Positions 12,101-23,100 of a stretch of 64,000 nt of DNA are shown one piece after another. The stretch is from Chrysaora quinquecirrha. Lineage: Eukaryota; Cnidaria; Scyphozoa; Semaeostomeae; Pelagiidae. The DNA lies in NCBI GenBank assembly GCA_014526335.1, contig JACTAT010000052.1, forward strand, positions 992,001 through 1,056,000, in the 5' to 3' direction. Each line of letters opens with the position of its first letter. The first letter of the stretch is position 1. The notes under the pieces were generated by a model. That model did no database searches. It saw nothing but the letters and a program-made list of their open reading frames with translations, and was not told the DNA's origin. The position numbers and the translations under genes were made by a program.

Positions 12101-15100
12101 AAATCGCCAAAAGGCAAGTCTATAGCCTTGCTAAATGGCCAAAATCAGGCAAAATAAGGGTTTTGAAAACTCGCTTTTTTCTTCAAAAATAAATACCAGA
12201 ACCTACCAAATACCCCTGAATAGCCTGTATGGGTTATATAAGGTATTTCTGGATCATATTGGGTCGATTTAGGAAGAAAAAATTCACCTCAAAAATCGCC
12301 AAAAGGCAAGTCTATAGCCTTGCTAAATTGCCAAAAATCAGGCAAAATCAGGGGTTTTGAAAACTCGCTTTTTCTTCAAAAATAAATACCAGAACCTACC
12401 AAATACCCCCTGAATAGCCTTTAGGGGTTATATAAGGTATTTTTGGATCATATTGGGTCGATTTAGGAAGAAAAAATTCGCCTCAAAAAATCGCCAAAAG
12501 GGCAAGTCTATAGCCTTGCTATTTGGCCAAAAATCGGCCAAAAAAAGGGTTTTGAAAACTCGCTTTTTTCTTCAAAAATAAATACCAGAATCTACCAAAT
12601 ACCCCCTGAATAGCCTGTATGGGTTATATAAGGTATTTCTGGATCATATTGGGTCGATTTAGGAAGAAAAATTCGCCTCAAAAAATCGCAAAAAGGACAA
12701 GTCTATAGCCTTGCTAAATTGCCAAAAATCAGGCAAAATCAGGGGTTTTCAAAACTCGCTTTTTTCTTCAAAAATAAATGCCCAAACCTACCAAATACCC
12801 CCTGAATAGCCTGTAGAGGCTATATTAGGTATTTCTGGATCATTTTGGATCGATTTAGGAAGAAAAATTCCCTCAAAAATCGCCAAAAGGCAAGTCTATA
12901 GCCTTGCTAAATGACCAAAAATCAGCCAAAATAAGGGTTTTCAAAACTCGCTTTTTCTTCAAAATAAATGCCAAAACCTACCAAATACCCCCTGAATAGC
13001 CTGTAGAGGCTATATATAAGGTACTTTCTGGATCATATTGGATCAATTTAGGAAGAAAAATTCCCCTCAAAAATCGCCAAAAGGCAAGTCTATAGCCTTG
13101 CTAAATGGCCGAAAATCAACCAAAATAAGGGTTTTCAAAACTCGCTTTTTCTTCAAAATAAATGCCAAAACCTACCAAATACCCCTGAATAGCCTGTAGA
13201 GGCTATATTTGGTATTTCTGGATCATTTTGGATCGATTTAGGAAGAAAAATTCCCCTCAAAAATCGCCAAAAAGGCAAGTCTATAGCCTTGCTAAATGGC
13301 CGAAAATCAGCCAAAATAAGGGTTTTGAAAACTCGCTTTTTCTTCAAAAATAAATGCCAGAACCTACCAAATACCCCTGAATAGCCTGTAGAGGCTATAT
13401 TAGGTATTTCTGGATCATCTTGGATCGATTTAGGAAGAAAAATTCCCCTCAAAAATCGCCAAAAGGCAAGTCTATAGCCTTGCTAAATGGCCAAAAATCA
13501 GCCAAAATAAGGGGTTTTCAAAACTCGCTTTTTTCTTCAAAAATAAATGCCAAAACCTACCAAATACCCCCTGAATAGCCTGTAGAGGCTATATTAGGTA
13601 CTTTTTGGTCATTTTGGATCGATTTAGGAAGAAAAAATTCCCCTCAAAAAATCGCCAAAAAGGCAAGTCTATAGCCTTGCTAAATGGCCGAAAATCAACC
13701 AAAATAAGGGGTTTTCAAAACTCGCTTTTTTCTTCAAAAATAAATGCCAAAACCTACCAAATACCCCCTGAATAGCCTGTAGAGGCTATATTTGGTACTT
13801 TTGGATCATATTGGATCGATTTAGGAAGAAAAAATTCCCTGAAAAAATCGCCAAAAAGGCAAGTCTATAGCCTTGCTAAATGGCCAAAAATCAGCCAAAA
13901 TAAGGGGTTTTGAAAACTCGCTTTTTCTTCAAAATAAATGCCAGAACCTACCAAATACCCCTGAATAGCCTGTAGAGGCTATATTAGGTATTTCTGGATC
14001 ATATTGGATCGATTTAGGAAGAAAAATTCCCTCAAAAATCGCCAAAAGGCAAGTCTATAGCCTTGCTAAATGGCCGAAAATCAGCCAAAATAAGGGTTTT
14101 CAAAACTCGCTTTTTCTTCAAAATAAATGCCCAAACCTACCAAATACCCCTGAATAGCCTGTAGAGGCTATATTAGGTATTTCTGGATCATATTGGATCG
14201 ATTTAGGAAGAAAAATTCCCTCAAAAATCGCCAAAAGGCAAGTCTATAGCCTTGCTAAATGGCCGAAACTCAGCCAAAATAAGGGTTTTAAAACTCGCTT
14301 TTTCTTCAAAAATAAATTCCAAAACCTACCAAATACCCCTGAATAGCCTGTAGAGGCTATTTTAGGTATTTCTGGATCATCTTGGATCGATTTAGGAAGA
14401 AAAATTCCCCTCAAAAATCGCCAAAAGGCAAGTCTATAGCCTTGCTAAATGGCCGAAAATCAGCCAAAATAAGGGTTTTCAAAACTCGCTTTTTCTTCAA
14501 AATAAATGCCAGAACCTACCAAATACCCCTGAATAGCCTGTAGAGGCTATATTAGGTATTTCTGGATCATTTTGGATCGATTTAGGAAGAAAAATTCCCT
14601 GAAAAATCGCCAAAAGGCAAGTCTATAGCCTTGCTAAATGGCCGAAAATCAGCCAAAATAAGGGTTTTAAAACTCGCTTTTTCTTCAAAAATAAATGCCA
14701 AAACCTACCAAATACCCCTGAATAGCCTGTAGAGGCTATATTAGGTACTTTTGGTCATTTTGGATCGATTTAGGAAGAAAAATTCCCTGAAAAATCGCCA
14801 AAAGGCAAGTCTATAGCCTTGCTAAATGGCCGAAAATCAGCCAAAATAAGGGGTTTTCAAAACTCGCTTTTTCTTCAAAATAAATGCCAGAACCTACCAA
14901 ATACCCCTGAATAGCCTGTAGAGGCTATATTAGGTACTTTTGGATCATTTTGGATCGATTTAGGAAGAAAAAATTCCCCTCAAAAAATCGCCAAAAAGGC
15001 AAGTCTATAGCCTTGCTAAATGGCCGAAAATCAACCAAAATAAGGGGTTTTCAAAACTCGCTTTTTTCTTCAAAAATAAATGCCAAAACCTACCAAATAC

Positions 15101-18100
15101 CCCCTGAATAGCCTGTAGAGGCTATATTTGGTACTTTTTGGTCATTTTGGATCGATTTAGGAAGAAAAAATTCCCCTGAAAAAATCGCCAAAAAGGCAAG
15201 TCTATAGCCTTGCTAAATGGCCGAAAATCAGCCAAAATAAGGGGTTTTTAAAACTCGCTTTTTTCTTCAAAAATAAATGCCAAAACCTACCAAATACCCC
15301 CTGAATAGCCTGTAGAGGCTATATTAGGTACTTTGGGTCATCTTGGATCGATTTAGGAAGAAAAATCTCCCGTCAAAAAATCGCCAAAAAGGCAAGTCTA
15401 TAGCCTTGCTAAATGGCCAAAATCAGCCAAAATAAGGGGTTTTCAAAACTCGCTTTTTTCTTCAAAAATAAATGCCCAAACCTACCAAATACCCCCTGAA
15501 TAGCCTGTAGAGGCTATATTAGGTACTTTTTGGTCATTTTGGATCGATTTAGGAAGAAAAAATTCCCCTCAAAAAATCGCCAAAAAGGCAAGTCTATAGC
15601 CTTGCTAAATGGCCGAAACTCAGCCAAAATAAGGGGTTTTTAAAACTCGCTTTTTTCTTCAAAAATAAATTCCAAAACCTACCAAATACCCCCTGAATAG
15701 CCTGTAGAGGCTATTTTAGGTATTTTGGGTCATCTTGGATCGATTTAGGAAGAAAAAACTCCCCTCAAAAAATCGCCAAAAAGGCAAGTCTATAGCCTTG
15801 CTAAATGGCCGAAAATCAGCCAAAATAAGGGGTTTTCAAAACTCGCTTTTTTCTTCAAAAATAAATGCCCAAACCTACCAAATACCCCCTGAATAGCCTG
15901 TAGAGGCTATATTAGGTACTTTTTGGTCATTTTGGATCGATTTAGGAAGAAAAAATTCCCCTGAAAAAATCGCCAAAAAGGCAAGTCTATAGCCTTGCTA
16001 AATGGCCGAAAATCAGCCAAAATAAGGGGTTTTTAAAACTCGCTTTTTTCTTCAAAAATAAATGCCAAAACCTACCAAATACCCCCTGAATAGCCTGTAG
16101 AGGCTATATTAGGTACTTTTTGGTCATTTTGGATCGATTTAGGAAGAAAAAATTCCCCTGAAAAATCGCCAAAAAGGCAAGTCTATAGCCTTGCTAAATG
16201 GCCGAAAATCAGCCAAAATAAGGGGTTTTTAAAACTCGCTTTTTTCTTCAAAAATAAATGCCAAAACCTACCAAATACCCCCTGAATAGCCTGTAGAGGC
16301 TATATAGGGTATTTTTTGGTCATTTTGGATCAATTTAACAAGAAAAAATTCCCCTCAAAAAATCGCCATAAAGGTAAGTCTATAGCCTTGCTAAATAGCC
16401 GAAAATTAGCCAAAATAAGGGGTTTTCAAAACTCGCTTTTTTCTTCAAAAATAAATGCCAAAACCTACCAAATACCCCCTGAATAGCCTGTAGAGGCTAT
16501 ATTAGGTACTTTTTGGTCATTTTGGATCGATTTAGGAAGAAAAAATTCCCCTGAAAAAATCGCCAAAAAGGCAAGTCTATAGCCTTGCAAAATGGCCGAA
16601 AATCAGCCAAAATAAGGGGTTTTTAAAACTCGCTTTTTTCTTCAAAAATAAATGCCAAAACCTACCAAATACCCCCTGAATAGCCTGTAGAGGCTATATT
16701 AGGTATTTTGGGTCATCTTGGATCGATTTAGGAAGAAAAACTTCCGTCAAAAAATCGCCAAAAAGGCAAGTCTATAGCCTTGCTAAATGGCCGAAAATCA
16801 GCCAAAATAAGGGGTTTTCAAAACTCGCTTTTTTCTTCAAAAATAAATGCCCAAACCTACCAAATACCCCCTGAATAGCCTGTAGAGGCTATATTAGGTA
16901 CTTTTTGGTCATTTTGGATCGATTTAGGAAGAAAAAATTCCCCTCAAAAAATCGCCAAAAAGGCAAGTCTATAGCCTTGCTAAATGGCCGAAAATCAACC
17001 AAAATAAGGGGTTTTCAAAACTCGCTTTTTTCTTCAAAAATAAATGCCAAAACCTACCAAATACCCCCTGAATAGCCTGTAGAGGCTATATTTGGTACTT
17101 TTTGGTCATTTTGGATCGATTTAGGAAGAAAAAATTCCCCTGAAAAAATCGCCAAAAAGGCAAGTCTATAGCCTTGCTAAATGGCCGAAAATCAGCCAAA
17201 ATAAGGGGTTTTTAAAACTCGCTTTTTTCTTCAAAAATAAATGCCAAAACCTACCAAATACCCCCTGAATAGCCTGTAGAGGCTATATTAGGTATTTTGG
17301 GTCATCTTGGATCGATTTAGGAAGAAAAAACTCCCGTCAAAAAGTCGCCAAAAAGGCAAGTCTATAGCCTTGCTAAATGGCCGAAAATCAGCCAAAATAA
17401 GGGGTTTTCAAAACTCGCTTTTTTCTTCAAAAATAAATGCCCAAACCTACCAAATACCCCCTGAATAGCCTGTAGAGGCTATATTAGGTACTTTTTGGTC
17501 ATTTTGGATCGATTTAGGAAGAAAAAATTCCCCTCAAAAAATCGCCAAAAAGGCAAGTCTATAGCCTTGCTAAATGGCCGAAAATCAGCCAAAATAAGGG
17601 GTTTTTAAAACTCGCTTTTTTCTTCAAAAATAAATGCCAAAACCTACCAAATACCCCCTGAATAGCCTGTAGAGGCTATATTAGGTATTTTGGGTCATCT
17701 TGGATCGATTTAGGAAGAAAAAACTCCCGTCAAAAAGTCGCCAAAATGGCAAGTCTATAGCCTTGCTAAATGGCCAAAAATCAGCCATAATAAATGGTTT
17801 TCAAAACTCGCTTTTTTCTTCAAAAATAAATGCCCAAACCTACCAAATACCCCCTGAATAGCCTAAAGAGGCTATATTAGGTATTTTTTGGTCATTTTGA
17901 ATCGATTTAGGAAGAAAAAATTTCCCTCAAAAAATCGCCAAAAGGCAAGTCTATAGCCTTGCTAAATGGCCAAAAATCAGCCAAAATAAGGGGTTTTCAA
18001 AACTCGCTTTTTTCTTCAAAAATAAATGCCCAAACCTACCAAATACCCCCTGAATAGCCTGTAGAGACTATATTAGGTATTTTTTGGTCATTTTTGGATC

Positions 18101-18350
18101 GATTTAGGAAGAAAAAATTCCCGTCAAAAAATAGCCAAAAAGCGAAGTCTATAGGCTTGCTAAATGGCCAAAAATTGGCCAAAATCAGGGGTTTTGAAAA
18201 ACGCTTTTTTCTTCAAAAATAAATGCCAAAACCTAGGAAATACCCACTGAATAGCCTTTTTGGGGTAAAGAAGGTATTTCTGGATCATATTAGGTCGATT
18301 TAGGAAGAGATAATCCCTCCAAAAACCGCCAAAATAGAGGCAAGCGGAGG
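6130..18350. repeat. 197-bp satellite DNA array, about 62 tandem copies
   Basis: A single monomer is repeated head-to-tail. The landmark GCCTGTAGAGGCTATAT occurs at 6,361, 6,558, 6,755 and 6,952, giving an exact 197-bp period. Each monomer carries an imperfect palindrome (TAGCC-6 nt-GGCTA), a GGATCGATTTA block, a CAAAAAATCGCC block, a CTATAGCCTTGCTAAATGG block and a TCAAAACTCGC T-tract. End monomers near 6,130 and 18,250 are the most diverged, as expected for array edges. In 9,400-14,950 many monomers shorten to about 189 bp, almost wholly by loss of one base from each homopolymer. The array sits between the 3' ends of the convergent HYDIN and DGAT1 genes. It has no coding capacity; 197 is not a multiple of three. 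Confidence 0.97.
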
Positions 18351-18359
18351 CCTTGCGAA

Positions 18360-20100
18360 AGTTCTCATTTCGTCAAAGGGAGAATCCAGAAGATAAATAA
18401 TCCAGTGTCTTACCGTGAAATGGTTATGTCATTCGGTAGAAAAATCGGAAGAATAAACAATGGTAATTGAAAGGCCTCAAGTATCTCATTACAACTGAAT
18501 TGTTAAGACATCAAACATCTTGATAATTAATAATTACACAGTGTAACTTTACGTAAATTTACTCTACCAGATTTTGTCTACAAAAGTTCAATAATGACAA
18601 CGACAAATAAACGGTCCCTTTTGAGAATAGTTCGAAAATTTCCTCTTGCTTAATTTTGCATCATCTTATATAGTTGTCATAGACAGGATTTCTTCTTCAG
18701 GATGAAAGTTTGAAAAGTTATAAAAGGAACAGGGGTGAAAATCTTTGAAGAGGTAACTTACCTTTCTCCGTAATTAGTCTCAGAGAACAAAAGAACATCC
18801 GGGGTCTGGGGTACAAAATTTATGGAGACAACTTTGGAAACTTTCTCATTCTCAAAACGAGACTGTCAATGCGATCAGATTATACAGGTAGAGGATTTTG
18901 CTAAAGATGGCGGCCGTCGTTGTCAGTGACTTGCTTTTTTGTGGATTTTCGAAAGAGATTTCTAGTAACTATTTCCTTAGTTTCAGAATTCTCTTCGAAG
19001 TTCCCTTCGAAAATCCTCAATAGGACAAAGGAACAGACAAACAGCGGCAATTTTAGCGGAATCCACTATTGAAGCAATTATGAATAAAATAAAGAACGTT
19101 ATTAACTAAATAAACCTAATGCGTTGTGTATCAGTATGAGAAATTGGAAATGAATATGTTAATTAGAAACAATTAAGAATTAAATAAATTAAGTTAAAAT
19201 AAAGTTGAAGTGAAGAATATGTATAAAGTGGTAAAGAGTTTTCTTCATTGTTGATTGTAATTGAATTTTAATTGTCATTGAAAAGGGTAAAAAGGGAGAG
19301 AGAGGGTCCCGAATAGAAGGAGGGGTGGGTACAATAGGGGGCAATGTGTCGAGGGTTTTCTGTTTGAAATAGTAGAGTTGGCAAATGTGACATGATTGTT
19401 TTCTTCTCTGTAATGCAATGGAAACAATAGAATGCCGAAGGTTTCATAATCAAGGTAAAAATTTCGGAAATTTTCAGTGCCGTGGCATACTTAAGGGAGG
19501 GGTTTGAATAAACATGGTGACCTAGGAGGGGAACTTGACTTTCTGAAATACGGGTACTTGCCGTTAGATAATTAGTAAACCACTCTGTCCTGGAGTCAAA
19601 TTGAAAAAAGCATACCCTGTCCTGGCGTTGCTCTCTAAAAACGACTCCCCACCAGCGAGATTTTTCTAACAATGACTCGGAAGACAAACGGAATGGATTT
19701 TCGATATTGCTAGAATTCATTGCCCTCAAGTTTCGATTTTGAAAGTTTGGGTGCAGCTGGCAATCTCTAAGATCAACTGTAGGACTGTAGGGGGTTCTAA
19801 TAAGTGACGGGGGTTGGAAAGCTCTCGCAAAATGAAAAGCTGCTATTCGGTACCCTACAATACATATTCAGTGAGTGTCTAACGTTTCACGTATTAGCAT
19901 TGTATGATACAGACATGTTTTCGTGCAAGCTACCTCTAAACTGACGAAAGTGTATATAGAAAAAGCCCCCAAATATTAATAATAACATCTAAAATCACCC
20001 TTAAAAATTAAAACCCTGAAATTTTTTTATTATTATACCTACTAAATGACAAACCTTAAATCAATGTCTATAAATTGTCAATGTTTATCAAGTAAGTTTG
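18360..20100. other. Gene-poor spacer between the satellite and the DGAT1 3' end
   Basis: This is AT-rich sequence with no recognisable exon series. It contains one 153-codon minus-strand ORF (19,268-19,729, listed separately). The first ~50 bases past the satellite still resemble decayed monomer sequence. Confidence 0.5.
19268..19729 (-). CDS. Unrecognised 153-codon ORF, coding status doubtful
   Basis: An uninterrupted ATG-to-stop frame of 153 codons lies 375 bp beyond the DGAT1 stop codon, in the same orientation. It encodes a polar, Ser/Thr/Phe-rich sequence with no signal peptide, transmembrane segment or motif that I recognise. In AT-rich DNA an open frame of this length is uncommon but can arise by chance in 64 kb. 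It could also be an unannotated exon or part of a DGAT1 3'UTR. I assign no function. Confidence 0.15.
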   Translation of the reverse strand: MRAMNSSNIENPFRLSSESLLEKSRWWGVVFREQRQDRVCFFQFDSRTEWFTNYLTASTRISESQVPLLGHHVYSNPSLKYATALKISEIFTLIMKPSAFYCFHCITEKKTIMSHLPTLLFQTENPRHIAPYCTHPSFYSGPSLSLFTLFNDN

Positions 20101-20103
20101 CGT

Positions 20104-23100
20104 TTATTCTCTATAAACAAAGGACCAAGTAGTGGATGTAGCGTTTGAAACTGAAAGCAAAGAACAGAACCAAATAAGAAATAATAATAATATAAAATAA
20201 TTATAAAATAGCAGGAACAGAAAATAAGGAGGATCAAAGCGTAGGTAGCACATCAAAAACGATGGGAATTTAACTCCACCAAAAGGGGTACAAGATTCAG
20301 TTTGAAAGAAAAGGATTTCTAAAGGATTTCTATGAAAACAATTGAACTCTCAGCAAAGGGTGTATGGACCGAGTCCCTCCCCTATCCCAGAGATAAGATG
20401 ATTAGCGAAACAACACGTTCCAGGCCATATCCTTCAGCATAACATTCGGCGAAGAGGGCAACCATCCCATAGATCCAAACAACAACCTCCCCTAAAACAT
20501 TTTCAGCAACAGAAAAACATTAACTTGACAACCCAGATTGTGCAGAAAATTTCAGCGAGGAATATGGTTCCAAATAATTGGCCAAGCAAGATCTTTGTTT
20601 CAATTACGGGTTTTGGAATCTAATCTGTCCTCTCTGAAACCACGAAGCCGGTTTTCTGTAGACAGAAAGAGTTCGTTTTCAAACTTGGACCATACAACTG
20701 ATTCATTGGCGATTCCGCTCTGTATTCCGTGTCCTGATTTGTGTTTAATTCAATCCAAAATATGAAAAAGCAACTCACCTTCGTAATGTGTGACGAAATA
20801 ATCATGATAATACATCAAAATGGCGACTGGTTGGCCTAGGATGAGCGAAACCCAAACAGCAATGTTTCCATAATTACCACTGAGAAATTGGGAAACAAAT
20901 ACACTGTACGGAACTTGCATCAGCATTCCCATGAATGCCCAGAACTTTACCATGCGAAGAGGAACACTAACAAGGAGCTAAAAATTGAATGAGAAAATAT
21001 GTCAACATAGTATAATGACATGCTATAAACATACTCTGAGGAAGAAGGATGAAGGTGAACGTGGAATGGTCTGGAGGATTAGACAGAGCATAAGATACAG
21101 AATCGAAAGGGGTAATACAAGGGAAGAAAGGTTAGAAGTCGAAAGGATTCAAGAGATAGTTGGTAAGAAAGAACACCACTGGTATAGACATGTTAAAGGA
21201 ATAGATATGGTAAATCAAGGATAAAACATTAAAAATAAGGGAGAAAGAAAGAGGGAGGAAGATAAAGAGATGGACCTAGAAAAAAGTGGTGTGGTTTGAA
21301 AACATCAGGAAAGATTTGAAGGCCCTGAATCGTAAAGAGACTTTTCTGCATTATATCGTCTTTTTCCCTTTCCTATATCCTTCAACAACCACAAATTGAG
21401 CTTCAACAGGAGCCCAAGTTTGACTTAGCCGCTATTTTGAAAGTTCTACAGCGATGGGAGAACAGAGAAAAAGTTCTTTCTTTTAGGTCTTCAATCGCTC
21501 CTCCGCAGAAGCAAAAAAAATTTTCCTCCGCATTCACATGCGGTGTCTAACCACCCATGGTAATACATACTATATAGCAGGATTTATAGGCTAATGGCTG
21601 TGGAGAGTTCTCCAACAAACAGCTTACCTCATGAAAGAAAGCACTGAGTATAAACACAGCTAAATTGGCCTGAATTTTGGAATATCCAGAGCGAATCATT
21701 GGCTCATATAAATGCCTAAAAATGAAGAGAATATTAAATGAGAAGATATCGAAATAGTACAGCTATCAAAAATATCCAAACAGCTACAGAGGATGAATCA
21801 TTTTCTGCTTCAGGTCATAACTACCTTTTTAACAGAATTTGCAAGCCCCTGGTTAAACGATCAAACATTGTTTGCCAGACATTTGAGATTTGCTTATCAA
21901 ACAATGTTTGAACGTTTTGCCACTTCACCAAACAGTGCTTGACAAGCATAAATATCGTTGCATGATATCTTTCTTTCAGCACAAAGCTCAAAAATTTGCC
22001 TTGCTTTACACAAGCAAATATGTTTGAGGACTATTGTTTGTGACGTCATCAAACACAAACGGTAGAACATTTTGCAGGAGAAGCGAATTTCAAATGTTTG
22101 ACCAACATTGTTTGATCGTTAATGTTACCTTTTCCCCCATCTGTGGATTGGAATATTCCAATTGCGCCAAAAATAGTGAACAGTATCTGCATTCCTGTGA
22201 AAAAATTGAAAATTTGATAAAAAATGAAAAAAAAAGAATTGTTGAAAGAAAAAGAAAAACTGATAAACTAGGACCTAATAGAACTTTTTGCAGTGTTTTT
22301 GATAAAGAACAACTCGGATGTTTTGAGCATTTATTAGCGGGAGTTGTTTATTTGAGGCTAGGCCTTCATTTCAGGAAGCACAGTACTGTATGCTAAATGC
22401 TCTTGAATTAAGCAGAATAGAGAAATGAAATCTACTATGAATACATGACTAAAGGTCTTTGTTCCTCCTCATACTTACCACCAATCTCGGTAGAAAGTTC
22501 TGTCAGCGAATCGAAGTAACTCAGCCACAATGTTTAAGAATGAATGAAAATAAACGTAAAAGAAAATCAACCACAGAAAATGATTTGGAATCTGAAAAGA
22601 AAACATATAAGCTTAATAAGGCTCAGGTTCAAATCAGAGCATGATGAAAATAAAGACGGTTAAGAACGAAATGCAAAGAAAAGGACGATTATGATCAAGA
22701 TGAAGGACATTTTGAAGCAGATGACAACGAAGAAGATGAGTAAGAGGAAGGCGATGATGTTGATGATGATGATGAAGAAGGATTATAATTAACAAGATAA
22801 TTAGGTGAACAAGAGGAAGATAGAAGAAGAAGAAAATAAGAAAAATTAAAGAAGATCAAGATAAGAAAGAGAAGAAGATCAAAGAAGAAGAAGAAAGAGA
22901 AGAAGATCAAAGAAGAAGAAGGAAGAGAAAAATAAAAAAGAAGAACAAAAAGAATGGAAAAAGATCCAAGAAGAAAAAAGACAAGAGGATCAAAGAAGAA
23001 GAAGAAAAAGACAATTGAAAAAAGAAGAATGGAAGAAGATAACAAGAGAAGAAAATGATAAAAACCAAAGAAGACCAAGAGAAGAAAGAGAAGAAGACAA

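Noticed and set aside
13153..13452. 99-codon frame in the satellite with an internally repeated peptide
   Set aside because: It is open only where homopolymer losses change the monomer length; normal 197-bp monomers shift the frame.
6130..18350. Possible CRISPR array or tandem gene array
   Set aside because: The whole 197-bp unit is repeated, with no short-repeat/unique-spacer pattern, and the context is animal nuclear DNA.
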